The notes beneath the pieces are model-generated. The model saw only the letters and a list, made by a program, of their open reading frames with translations, was not told the origin of the DNA and made no database searches. Both the position numbers and the translations under genes were made by a program. From the NCBI RefSeq assembly GCF_000308495.1, contig NZ_BAFU01000240.1, positions 1-45,004 of the forward strand: a stretch of 45,004 nucleotides of DNA, in the 5' to 3' direction. Origin of the DNA: Nocardia brevicatena NBRC 12119 (lineage in GTDB: Bacteria > Actinomycetota > Actinomycetes > Mycobacteriales > Mycobacteriaceae). How positions within the stretch are numbered: position 1 is the stretch's first letter; every line of letters starts with the position of its first letter. Shown here piece after piece: positions 30,811-39,560 of the stretch.

Positions 30811-31311
30811 ATGAGCAACAGACTGTCCCTCGGTCGGATGGTTCGTACTGTGGTCCTCGCCGGTGTCGCGGCATCCGGACTGGCGCTTTCGACTCCCGCG
30901 GCGGCGGACCCGCTGTGGCCGAACGGCCCCGATGTTCCGGGTGTTCCGGCGATCATCCCGACGGTCGCGCCGTGTTCGCCCGCGGCCCGAGCCTGTATGC
31001 GCCTGGGCACGAACGAGCTCTGGTTGATGGATGGCGGCAAGGTGGTCTACGGTCCGACCCCGGTCTCGCACGGTATGCCCGGCTATGAGACTCCGCCCGG
31101 GGTGTTCCACGTCGCGTTCAAGCGGCCGTACCACTGGAGCACCATGCATCACGCCCCCATGCACTACGCCGTGTTCTTCAACGGCGATATCGCGTTCCAC
31201 GTGGGGCCGGTCGAGCACAAGTCGCACGGCTGTGTGCGGATGACAGAGGAGGGCGCGATCACGCTCTTCCACTATCTCGAACCCGGAGATGTGGTCGAGG
31301 TGGTTCCGTAA
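30811..31311 (+). CDS. Secreted L,D-transpeptidase (YkuD domain)
   Basis: A 166-residue exported protein. The signal peptide is SLGRMVRTVVLAGVAASGLA, with likely cleavage after TPAAA. The YkuD domain reads LWLMDGGKVVYGPTPVSHG, ETPPGVFHVAFK and the catalytic H-x-x-x-SHGCVRM near residues 136-146, with the active Cys in SHGCVRM. It lacks the immunoglobulin-like domains of the large mycobacterial Ldt enzymes. It should make or edit 3-3 crosslinks or act as an L,D-carboxypeptidase-like enzyme in the wall. GGAGAGGAG at 30792-30800 lies ten bases before the ATG. Confidence 0.93.
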   Translation: MSNRLSLGRMVRTVVLAGVAASGLALSTPAAADPLWPNGPDVPGVPAIIPTVAPCSPAARACMRLGTNELWLMDGGKVVYGPTPVSHGMPGYETPPGVFHVAFKRPYHWSTMHHAPMHYAVFFNGDIAFHVGPVEHKSHGCVRMTEEGAITLFHYLEPGDVVEVVP

Positions 31312-31403
31312 CCGCCGCGACCCGGTACCGCCCGAACGCGGTGTGTCCCATATTCGGGCGTTTCGGTGGCCGAGTGCGGAAAGACTCCGTACTCTCCCGG
31401 AGT

Positions 31404-31481
31404 ATGTGGATCATCGCAGCGGTAGGTCTGATCAGTGCCGTTATCATCGCGGTCGGCTTCTCCTTCGGCTTCCCGGACTGA
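31404..31481 (+). CDS. Possible 25-residue single-TM micropeptide
   Basis: An ATG opens a frame of 25 codons with the sequence MWIIAAVGLISAVIIAVGFS followed by FGFPD, a single hydrophobic helix. GGAG is present but only one base from the ATG, which is too close to be a normal ribosome site. It lies between the transpeptidase and the symporter operon. Confidence 0.35.
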   Translation: MWIIAAVGLISAVIIAVGFSFGFPD

Positions 31482-31493
31482 TCCGACCCACCA

Positions 31494-31739
31494 TCACTCG
31501 GTGTGCTCGGACCCGCCCGGGGCGGATGCCGTGGGCGGGTCGGGGACCGGACGCAGTCGCGCCCAGACGAAGAAGGCCCCGGCGACGAGGATCATTCCCA
31601 CCCCCGCCCACAGATCGACATTCACGCCGCCGGTTTTCGCCTCCGCCGCGGCGGTGTCGTCGACCAGGCCGGTGATCACCAGGATCACGCCATAGCACGC
31701 CAGTAGCGCGCCGACGATGGTGCGGATATCGAAGAGCAC
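31494..31739 (-). CDS. Small two-TM membrane protein, symporter partner
   Basis: An 81-residue membrane protein with helices IVGALLACYGVILVITGLV and LWAGVGMILVAGAFFVWARL, and a polar C-terminus. It starts with GTG nine bp after the symporter stop, and its AGGA ribosome site overlaps that stop, so the two are one transcription unit. Small membrane partners of SSS transporters are known, but this one has no assigned family here. A stabilising or regulatory subunit is possible. Confidence 0.8.
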   Translation of the reverse strand: MLFDIRTIVGALLACYGVILVITGLVDDTAAAEAKTGGVNVDLWAGVGMILVAGAFFVWARLRPVPDPPTASAPGGSEHTE

Positions 31740-31748
31740 GGCGGTGTC

Positions 31749-33488
31749 CTATCCCGTGGCGATATTGAGAGCGATGACCATAACCAGCGCGATACCCGCG
31801 AGCAGGACCGGACGCTGATACCAGGGCAGTATCGCGGCTTCGGGATCGGTGCGCTGTTCGCGCGGGGTCTGCGAATAGACGAGACCGACGAGTTCGGTGG
31901 CGGGTTTGGGTGTGGTCACCGCGGTGACAGTGACGCTGACCGCGATATCCACCACGAATGCCACACCGGCGGCCACGAAACTGGCGCCTTGGCCGGACAA
32001 GTGGAAAGCTCCCATTTCATGCAGGACGAATACCACTATGGCCGAGCCGGTTCCGGCGACGAGTCCGGACCAGCCGGCGGCGGGCGTCATCCGCTTCCAG
32101 AACATGCCCAGGATGAAGGTGGCGAACAGCGGCGCGTTGAAGAAGCTGAACAGAGTTTGCAGATAATCCATGATGTTGCTGAACCCGCTCGCGATGAACG
32201 CCGTGAAGACGGCCGCGACCGTGGCGCCGATGGTGGCGAGCCGACCGACCTTCAGGTAGTAGTCGTCCGGCCGGTCCTCGACCACGTACTGCTGCCACAG
32301 ATCGAAGCTGAACACGGTGTTGAAGGCGGACACATTGGCCGCCATACCGGCCATGAACGCGGCGAGCAGCCCGGCCAGTCCCACGCCGAGAAGCCCGTTG
32401 GGCAGCACGTCTTTCATGAGATACAGCAGCGCCTGGTTGTAGGTGACGTCGCTGTCGATGTCCGGGTTCGCGGTCACCGCCCGTTTGTACTCGGCCATCT
32501 GCGGGACCAGCACCGCGCTGATCATGCCCGGAACGATCACGATGAGCGGGATCAGCATCTTCGGATACGCGCCGATTATCGGCGTGCGCCGGGCGGCGGC
32601 AATGGAATGCGTGGCCAGCGCTCGCTGCACTTCCACGAAATTCGTGGTCCAGTAGCCGAACGACAGCACGAATCCCAGCCCCACTGTGATGCCGAGCACG
32701 GACAGGAAGTCATCGGCGAAACCGCTGAGCGCATTGCCGGGCCAGGAATCGAGCTGCGCCGCACCGCCCGGTGAGGCGATGACCTGCTCCCGCAGGCCGG
32801 ACCATCCACCGACGCAGTGCAGCCCGACCAGGGTGAGCGGCAGTAGCGCGGCGATGATCACGAAGAACTGCAGGACCTCGTTGTAGATGGCCGCGGACAG
32901 TCCGCCGAGGGTGATATAGGACAGCACGATCACCGCGGCGACGATCACCGACACCCACAGCGGCCATCCCAGTAGCACATTCACGATGGAACCCAGCAGG
33001 TACAGGTTCACCCCGGCGATGAGGATCTGCGCGACGGCGAAACCGAGCGCGTTCACCAGATGCGCGCCGGTGCCGAACCGGCGCCGCATGAACTCCGGCA
33101 CACTGCGCACCTTCGAGCCGTAATAGAACGGCATCATCACCACACCGAGGAACAGCATGGCCGGCACCGCGCCGATCCAGAAGTAGTGGAAGGCGGGGAA
33201 ACCGTATTCGGCGCCGTTGGCCGACATGCCGATGATCTCGACCGCGCCGAGGTTGGCCGAGATGAAGGCGAGCCCGGTCACCCAGGCGGGCAGGGAGCGG
33301 CCGGACAGGAAAAAGTCGATACTCGACGAGATCCGCGCTCGGGCGAGGAAGCCGATTCCGAGTACGAAGACGAAATACAGGGCGACCAGGGCATAGTCGA
33401 CGGGCTGGGCGTCCAGACGCAGTACTTGGCCTTCGGCGAGAACGGAAACGGCGTCGACGGCGGCGGGAGCGGATGGAGGCTGCGGCAT
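31749..33488 (-). CDS. Sodium:solute symporter (SSS family)
   Basis: A 579-residue integral membrane protein with about 13-14 hydrophobic segments. Family evidence is FFLSGRSLPAWVTGLAFISA, ANLGAVEIIGMSANGAEYGF, the SSS signature region GLAGLLAAFMAGMAANVSAF, and FWKRMTPAAGWSGLVAGTGS. The GAEYG type is close to the sugar- and myo-inositol-like SGLT branch, but specificity cannot be given. GGGAGGAA precedes the ATG. It should import a solute with Na+. It is divergent from the NERD-like gene across a 287-bp gap that must carry both promoters. Confidence 0.94.
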   Translation of the reverse strand: MPQPPSAPAAVDAVSVLAEGQVLRLDAQPVDYALVALYFVFVLGIGFLARARISSSIDFFLSGRSLPAWVTGLAFISANLGAVEIIGMSANGAEYGFPAFHYFWIGAVPAMLFLGVVMMPFYYGSKVRSVPEFMRRRFGTGAHLVNALGFAVAQILIAGVNLYLLGSIVNVLLGWPLWVSVIVAAVIVLSYITLGGLSAAIYNEVLQFFVIIAALLPLTLVGLHCVGGWSGLREQVIASPGGAAQLDSWPGNALSGFADDFLSVLGITVGLGFVLSFGYWTTNFVEVQRALATHSIAAARRTPIIGAYPKMLIPLIVIVPGMISAVLVPQMAEYKRAVTANPDIDSDVTYNQALLYLMKDVLPNGLLGVGLAGLLAAFMAGMAANVSAFNTVFSFDLWQQYVVEDRPDDYYLKVGRLATIGATVAAVFTAFIASGFSNIMDYLQTLFSFFNAPLFATFILGMFWKRMTPAAGWSGLVAGTGSAIVVFVLHEMGAFHLSGQGASFVAAGVAFVVDIAVSVTVTAVTTPKPATELVGLVYSQTPREQRTDPEAAILPWYQRPVLLAGIALVMVIALNIATG

Positions 33489-33775
33489 AGGACGTTCCTC
33501 CCGAAGCGACCACGAGCCCGCGCGCAGCGGGGAGTTGCATCCCAGATGGATTCCGGTGCGGCGAATTTACCCCGCCGCGCCGAGCGATGTGCGGGTTTCG
33601 CCTGATTCCGGCGTGTCCGTGCCCGCGGTGCGAGGAGGCGCTCGTGCACCGCGCGCATCGTTGCTACCATTGACCGAGGCGCATCCGATCCTGTTGGGCG
33701 CCAGGGCATTTCGACCAACATCCCTGGCGTCCCGCTGGCGTGCGCGGATTGTCGGGGTCGTGCCGAGGAGTCGCC

Positions 33776-36253
33776 GTGATCATACGCGTGCCTGACACGG
33801 AGACATTATCCGGTGTCGATAAATTCGTCCATCGGTTGGTGACGGAGTGGGGTCCCGGCGATGCCCGGGTGGGCGGTGTGGCGGTATTCGACTGCCCGGT
33901 CCCGCGGCCGCGCCGCGGCCGGTTCGCCACCCCGGCGGTCGATCTGGTGGTCTGGACCCCACACGGCTGTACGGTGGTCGCGATCAGGGGATTCGGTTCG
34001 GTACAGCACGGGCCGCTGGACATCCGCAGTACCGCACGCTGGCTGGTAGGGGATCGCCCCGCCGATCTGGCGGTATCGAAATCCGCGCCGAATCCGCTGC
34101 TGCAGGCCCATAAACAGGCCGCGGAATTGCGGAACTGCTTCCGGCAGCACGGCCTGGCCGACAAGATCGAGATCCTGATCGTGCTGGTACCGAAAACCGG
34201 TTCCCGGATCACCTGGAACGGGACGAGCCCGGAGCCCGGCAGCGATATCGTCCTGGTCCGCATCGGACAGTCCGCCGCGCTGACGGAGCACTTCCGGCGA
34301 CCACGGCCCGGACCGGTGCGGTGGCGGATCGAGGACGTGACCAGAGCCTTCGAGGCACTCGACCTCGATGAACACCTCCCCGCGCCGGAGGAATTGGCGG
34401 TCGAGGGATTCACCACGTCGATGCCGGTGTGGGATCTCGTGCCGAACATCGACAAGGACCCGTCGGTGCGTACCGGAGCCCTGGAACCGGTGGCCGTCGG
34501 TGCGGGAACGGTGGGAGCGGATGCGGGTGGATACGGCGAGACATCCGTCGCTGTCCCTGTCCCGCCCCCGAGCAGCGATGCGCCACGGGTGGATGCGGAA
34601 ATCCGCCGCGCGGAGGTGGAGCCCTCCGTATCGGGGCACGAGACGGAGAACGGAGTCGATGCCGCGCGCGCGGACACCGATAGCGGAGCGGGCGAGGTGA
34701 CCGGTGCCGCAGCCGGACAGGCAGGTTTCCCGGCGGAGCCGGGGAGTACCGGTCGCGGCCCGCTCGGTTCGGTCTCCGGGGCGAGCGGGCCCGGTGCCGT
34801 AGCGGTGGATGTGGACACCGATCCCATATCGGAAGGACCGTTCGAGGTTGTGGCCGGGACAGACGCGGAACCCGGTACCACCCGGCCCGGTCCGGGCTTC
34901 GGCCGAGCGTTCGCTGCCCAGAACCCTGGGCAGGCTCACCCCGCCGGGTCTCGCCTCGGGCGGCCGGTCTCGGCTCCGGACCCGCAGGACGCGGATCTCA
35001 CCCCCCAGCCCGTCGAACCGGCCCTCGGACGGCGTGGCGGAGCCGTCGAGAGCGTATCGGCCGTCGCGTCCGCCCTCGTCGCCGGCGCGGGGGAGTGGTT
35101 CGAGACCGTCCGCTCGACCGTGGGTGGCGTCGGGAGGCGGTCGGACCACAGTCGGTTGCCGGAGGCGGGTGATCCCACGGGCCGGGCGGAGCCGCCTGTC
35201 TCCGGCGACGACCCCGACGCTGTGGTTCGCGTGTCGAGGTATGTGCAGCCGGCCACCGCCGCACCCGAATCGGAACCGAAGGAAGAGCCCCGGCCGGAAA
35301 CCGCCTCATCCGCCGAGCCCGTCCCGGACAAGGCGGTCTCGTCTGTGGCGGAGGACCACGAGGCGGTTACGGCCGCGGCGGAGGACACGGTAGTGGAGAC
35401 CGGGGCGGACGCTGCGGATTCTCGTCACAGCGCCGTCGATGCCGCGGTCGCGCAGAAGACCGCCGGATCGCCCGCGGCCGCCGCGACCGGTCTCTTCGCC
35501 GGTGCCGGACCGGGACTAGGAGGTCCACGCACCACCCGGCCCGTCCGTACCGGGCTCGTGCACCGCCATCCGACGGATACCGAGACGGAACCGTACCCGG
35601 CCCCGTACCGGGAGGGGCCGCTCGACCGGGCCGCCGGATGGCCGGTGATCGGGGTGGCGCTACGTCGCCCGGTCGCCCTCCTGACAGCCGGTGTGCTGGT
35701 TGTGGTGGCTCTGGTGGCCTCCGCGTTCGCGGCATCCGGGATCGCCCGGTTCGATATCGAGGAATACGAGCGGATGTGCGCGGAGCCGCGCGGGTTCACC
35801 GCGGCCGCCGCCTACGCCTCGACCGGACCGAGTCCGGTATATCTCGTGGGAGACCTGCGGGTGGCAGGTATCGCCGGTTCGCCGGTGTGGCGGCCGGAGG
35901 ATTCGTCGTCCGTGCAGCTCGTCGCCTGCCTGTCCTCACTGCGCACCGGAACGCTGGTTCGCACCTGCCAGTACGAGCCCACCGGGGGAAGTCCCATCGG
36001 ACGCACCCTGAATCTCTTCCGCGGCGTCCATCGGGTGACCGTCTACGAGGCCCGCACCGGGCGCCTGCTCGCCGGCGTCGAGGTAGACGGCGAACGATTC
36101 TCCGCGGATCCGGTGTCCACCGAGACCGATATATGCCGTGCCGCCGAGGGCGCCCCCGACGACGGTCTGCCCGGTCGCCGGTACGGTCGTCCGTCGCAGC
36201 GTCAGGTTCGGGACGTGCTGGATCCGCTGGTCCGTCCGGATCGAGCGCCCTGA
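33776..36253 (+). CDS. Membrane-anchored protein with degenerate NERD-like domain
   Basis: An 825-residue protein. Residues 1-150 follow the nuclease-related (NERD) pattern: VDKFVHRLVTEWG, then AVDLVVWTPHGCTVVAIRGF, NPLLQAHKQAAELRNCFRQH and IEILIVLVP. The Asp is kept, but the usual E-x-K on the next strand is A-I-R, so nuclease activity is doubtful. Residues about 215-610 are low-complexity, Glu/Ala/Pro/Thr-rich and probably disordered. One membrane helix follows near 630-655 (LLTAGVLVVVALVASAFAAS), then a 170-residue C-terminal domain with four or more Cys, probably outside the cell. The GTG at 33776 is chosen for GAGGAG at 33765-33770; an upstream GTG at 33740 is possible. The NERD call is by pattern. 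Confidence 0.85.
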   Translation: MIIRVPDTETLSGVDKFVHRLVTEWGPGDARVGGVAVFDCPVPRPRRGRFATPAVDLVVWTPHGCTVVAIRGFGSVQHGPLDIRSTARWLVGDRPADLAVSKSAPNPLLQAHKQAAELRNCFRQHGLADKIEILIVLVPKTGSRITWNGTSPEPGSDIVLVRIGQSAALTEHFRRPRPGPVRWRIEDVTRAFEALDLDEHLPAPEELAVEGFTTSMPVWDLVPNIDKDPSVRTGALEPVAVGAGTVGADAGGYGETSVAVPVPPPSSDAPRVDAEIRRAEVEPSVSGHETENGVDAARADTDSGAGEVTGAAAGQAGFPAEPGSTGRGPLGSVSGASGPGAVAVDVDTDPISEGPFEVVAGTDAEPGTTRPGPGFGRAFAAQNPGQAHPAGSRLGRPVSAPDPQDADLTPQPVEPALGRRGGAVESVSAVASALVAGAGEWFETVRSTVGGVGRRSDHSRLPEAGDPTGRAEPPVSGDDPDAVVRVSRYVQPATAAPESEPKEEPRPETASSAEPVPDKAVSSVAEDHEAVTAAAEDTVVETGADAADSRHSAVDAAVAQKTAGSPAAAATGLFAGAGPGLGGPRTTRPVRTGLVHRHPTDTETEPYPAPYREGPLDRAAGWPVIGVALRRPVALLTAGVLVVVALVASAFAASGIARFDIEEYERMCAEPRGFTAAAAYASTGPSPVYLVGDLRVAGIAGSPVWRPEDSSSVQLVACLSSLRTGTLVRTCQYEPTGGSPIGRTLNLFRGVHRVTVYEARTGRLLAGVEVDGERFSADPVSTETDICRAAEGAPDDGLPGRRYGRPSQRQVRDVLDPLVRPDRAP

Positions 36254-36352
36254 CCCGCCGGTGGACGTGCGGAGGCGGTCGACCGGATAGGGTCGGGGCA
36301 GCACCGACGAGCCGAATACGGCGGCGCGGGTCCGACCGGCAGGAGGGACACA

Positions 36353-37102
36353 GTGGGCGCAGGAACGATCCTCATCACCGGGGCGAGTTCGGGGCTGGGC
36401 GCGGAGATGGCACGCCAGTTCGCGGCACGCGGGTACGACCTCGCATTGTGTGCGCGGCGCACCGACCGGCTCGCCGAGCTCGCCGAGCAGATCGGTGCCG
36501 CGTATCCGCAGGTTCGGGTGCGGGTGGCCGAACTCGATGTCACCGACGATGACGCGGTGTTCCGGGTATTCGACGAATTCGCCGCCGAATTGGGCCGTAT
36601 CGACCGGGTGGTCGTGAACGCGGGCCTGGGCAAGGGGGCTCCGTTCGGCACCGGGGGACACCACGCCAACCGGCAGACCGCCATGACCAATTTCGTCGGC
36701 GCACTGGCGCAGATGGAGGCGGCGATGCAGCTGTTCCGTGCCCAGGGCGGGGGCCATCTGGTGGTGATCTCGTCGGTGTCGGCGGTGCGCGGTTGGCCCA
36801 AGGCGATGACCACCTATGCCGCGACCAAGGCCGGTGTCGCGACCATGGCCGAGGGGATCGCGGCGGAACGCGTCCCGGGGGTGGACGTGTCGATCATCTA
36901 CCCGGGATATATCGAATCGGAGATGAACGACCGCGCGAAACAACGTCCCGTCTTCCTCGTCGACACCTCGACCGGCGTTCGTGCCATGGTCTCGGCCATC
37001 GAGAAGCACAAGTTCAAGGCGTACGTTCCGCCGTGGCCCTGGGCGCCGGTGGCGCTGGTGACGAAGGTACTGCCCGCCGCGGTGGTCCGCAGGCTGGGGT
37101 GA
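36353..37102 (+). CDS. Short-chain dehydrogenase/reductase
   Basis: A 249-residue classical SDR. The cofactor motif GASSGLG is at residues 10-16, VVNAG near 85-89, the catalytic Ser in VVISSVSAVRG, and YAATK near 155-159. An Arg-Arg pair (CARRTDRL) after the second strand suggests NADP(H). The GTG start has AGGAGGG five to six bases upstream. The substrate is unknown. The GH3 gene follows 132 bp downstream, probably with its own control. Confidence 0.93.
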   Translation: MGAGTILITGASSGLGAEMARQFAARGYDLALCARRTDRLAELAEQIGAAYPQVRVRVAELDVTDDDAVFRVFDEFAAELGRIDRVVVNAGLGKGAPFGTGGHHANRQTAMTNFVGALAQMEAAMQLFRAQGGGHLVVISSVSAVRGWPKAMTTYAATKAGVATMAEGIAAERVPGVDVSIIYPGYIESEMNDRAKQRPVFLVDTSTGVRAMVSAIEKHKFKAYVPPWPWAPVALVTKVLPAAVVRRLG

Positions 37103-37234
37103 ACGCCGGCCGCGGGTGGGTCCGGCTGGGCGTGCGATCCGTGTCGCCGGGCCGGGAAACGGTCTCGCCGCGACGATACCGGGCAGGGCCGAGCAGCGAG
37201 TGCGGCCGAGCCGAGGCCGCCGGAGAGGAACAGT

Positions 37235-39469
37235 ATGACCACCGCATCGGGGCTCACGGGGCTGTCCCTGACCGACCGAGCCGCGCTCGGAAGCGGCGCC
37301 GACTTCTGGACCACCAAGGCTGTCGGCCCGATCCCGTCGCTGACCATGACCGACGGCCCGCACGGCGTGCGCAGACAGGCCGGGGCGACCGATCACCTGG
37401 GTCTGGCCGAGAGCCTGCCCGCCACCTGTTTTCCGCCCGCGGTGGCGCTCGGCCAGAGCTGGGATCCCGACCTGGTCCGCCGGGTCGGCGAGGCATTGGG
37501 CCGTGAAGCGCGGGCGCTCGGCGTGGATGTGCTGCTCGGGCCCGGCGTCAATATCAAACGGGATCCGCGCGGCGGCCGGAACTTCGAGTACTACTCCGAG
37601 GACCCCATCCTCACCGGCGCTCTCGGCGCGGCCTGGGTGCGGGGTCTGCAGAGCACCGGCGTCGGCGCGTCGCTGAAGCATTTCGCCGCCAACAACGCCG
37701 AATACGATCGGATGCGCGCCAGCTCCGATATCGATCCGCGGCCGCTGCGGGAGATCTATCTGCGCGCCTTCGCCCATATCGTGCGCACCGCGCGACCGTG
37801 GACGGTGATGTGCTCCTACAACCGGGTCAACGGGGTGTACGCGGCGCAGAACCAGTGGCTGCTCACCCGGGTACTGCGCGGGGAATGGGGTTTCGACGGG
37901 GCCGTGGTCAGCGACTGGGGCGCGGTCTCCGACCGGGTGGCGTCGGTGGCCGCCGGGCTGGATCTGGAGATGCCGGGCAGCGGCCGCGCCACCGATGAGC
38001 GGGTGGTCGCCGCGGTAGAGGCCGGGACGCTCGACCCGGCGTGTGTGGACCGCGCCGCGGCGAATACGGCCGCACTGGCGGCGAAGGTCGAACAGGGACG
38101 GGCCGAGGCGGTGGTACCCGTCGACCCGGACACGCACCATGAGCTCGCGCGGACGGCCGCGGCCCGCTGTATCGTGCTGCTGCAGAATGAGGGCGGTCTG
38201 CTGCCGTTGGCACCGGGAAGGTCCCTCGCGGTGATCGGCGAGTTCGCCGAATCGCCGCGTTACCAGGGCGGTGGCAGCTCACATGTGAACGCCACCCGGC
38301 TCGACAACCCCTTGGCGGAGATCAGTGACCGAGCCGCCGCGGGCACGGTGATCTTCGCCCGCGGTTTCACCACCGACGGAACACCCGACGACGAACTCCG
38401 CGCCGAGGCGGTGGCCGTCGCTCGCGCGGCGGAGGTCGCCGTCGTATTCCTCGGGCTCGCCGCCGGGCAGGAATCCGAGGGTTTCGACCGCGACGATATC
38501 GAACTTCCCACCGACCAGGTGCGGCTGCTCACGGAAATCACCCGGGTACAGCCGAACACGGTTGTGGTCCTCTCCCATGGCGGTGTGCTGCGCTTGGCGC
38601 CGGTCGCGGCCGCCGCGCCCGCCGTGCTCGACGGCGCACTGCTCGGCCAGGGCGGAGGAGCTGCTCTCGCCGATGTGCTGTTCGGCGTGGTGAATCCGTC
38701 CGGGCGGCTCGGGGAAACGGTACCGATGCGGTTGCAGGATTGCCCGGCCTACCTCGACTTCCCCGGGGAGAATTCGCATATCCGCTACAGCGAGGGGCTT
38801 CATGTCGGCTACCGCTGGTATGACACCCGCGAGATGACGGTGTGCTACCCGTTCGGGCACGGGCTGTCCTACACCACGTTCGGCTACTCCGATCCGGTGG
38901 TCACCGTCACGGACTCGGATGTCACGGTGCGGATCACCGTCACCAATACGGGTGAGCGCGCGGGCCGGGAGGTCGTGCAGGTCTACACCGCCGTTCCGGA
39001 GTCGCGCATCGTGCGACCGCGGCGGGAACTCAAAGGCTTCGCCACCACCGACGAGCTGGCGCCCGGCGCGAGCGAGCAGATGACGATCCGGATCGCCCGC
39101 GAGGACCTGGCCTACTGGGAGACCCGCACCGAGCGGTGGGTGGTCGAGGGAGGCGACTACGAGATCCAGGTGGGCGCGTCCAGCCGCGATCTCCGCGCCA
39201 CCGTCCGGGTCGCGGTGCGCGGTGACGAACTCCGGATACCGATCACCGCCGAATCCACCCTCGGCGAGGTATTGGCCGACCCGGCCGCCGCGGCCGCGCT
39301 CGGCGAGGCGTTCTCCGGGGTGCCCGCCGAGATGAGCGGTACCGTGCTCGGCGTCGACATGATGCGCATGATGGCGTCCATTCCGCTGAACCGGCTCACC
39401 AATTTCGGGGTGGCCCCCGAGCAATTGGACAAACTGCTCGCCGCCGCGAACCGTGCGGAGCGTGACTGA
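37235..39469 (+). CDS. GH3 family beta-glycosidase
   Basis: A 744-residue glycoside hydrolase family 3 enzyme without a signal peptide, so probably cytoplasmic. The N-terminal barrel has TMTDGPHGVRRQ, GPGVNIKRDPRGGRNFEYYS, KHFAANN and the nucleophile Asp in VVSDWGAV. The C-terminal alpha/beta domain carries LLPLAPGRSLAVIGEFAESP and LGLAAGQESEGFDRDDIELP. A fibronectin-III-like domain follows (VTVTNTGERAGREVVQVYTA), then a helical tail of about 85 residues. It should hydrolyse beta-glucosides or related oligosaccharides. GGAGAGGAA precedes the ATG. An inverted repeat lies just after the stop. Confidence 0.95.
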   Translation: MTTASGLTGLSLTDRAALGSGADFWTTKAVGPIPSLTMTDGPHGVRRQAGATDHLGLAESLPATCFPPAVALGQSWDPDLVRRVGEALGREARALGVDVLLGPGVNIKRDPRGGRNFEYYSEDPILTGALGAAWVRGLQSTGVGASLKHFAANNAEYDRMRASSDIDPRPLREIYLRAFAHIVRTARPWTVMCSYNRVNGVYAAQNQWLLTRVLRGEWGFDGAVVSDWGAVSDRVASVAAGLDLEMPGSGRATDERVVAAVEAGTLDPACVDRAAANTAALAAKVEQGRAEAVVPVDPDTHHELARTAAARCIVLLQNEGGLLPLAPGRSLAVIGEFAESPRYQGGGSSHVNATRLDNPLAEISDRAAAGTVIFARGFTTDGTPDDELRAEAVAVARAAEVAVVFLGLAAGQESEGFDRDDIELPTDQVRLLTEITRVQPNTVVVLSHGGVLRLAPVAAAAPAVLDGALLGQGGGAALADVLFGVVNPSGRLGETVPMRLQDCPAYLDFPGENSHIRYSEGLHVGYRWYDTREMTVCYPFGHGLSYTTFGYSDPVVTVTDSDVTVRITVTNTGERAGREVVQVYTAVPESRIVRPRRELKGFATTDELAPGASEQMTIRIAREDLAYWETRTERWVVEGGDYEIQVGASSRDLRATVRVAVRGDELRIPITAESTLGEVLADPAAAAALGEAFSGVPAEMSGTVLGVDMMRMMASIPLNRLTNFGVAPEQLDKLLAAANRAERD

Positions 39470-39473
39470 CCGA

Positions 39474-39502
39474 CCGGTCCGAACAGGCGGTGCGTGGACC
39501 GG
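39474..39502. terminator. Inverted repeat between convergent genes
   Basis: CCGGTCC (39474-39480) and GGACCGG (39496-39502) form a seven-bp stem with a 15-base loop, four bases after the GH3 stop. It lies between convergent genes and could serve both. Confidence 0.5.
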
Positions 39503-39560
39503 AGGACAGCACACCGGCCGAAGACTACTTCGCAGCGACCGCGGTGCCTGCTCGAGAAGG

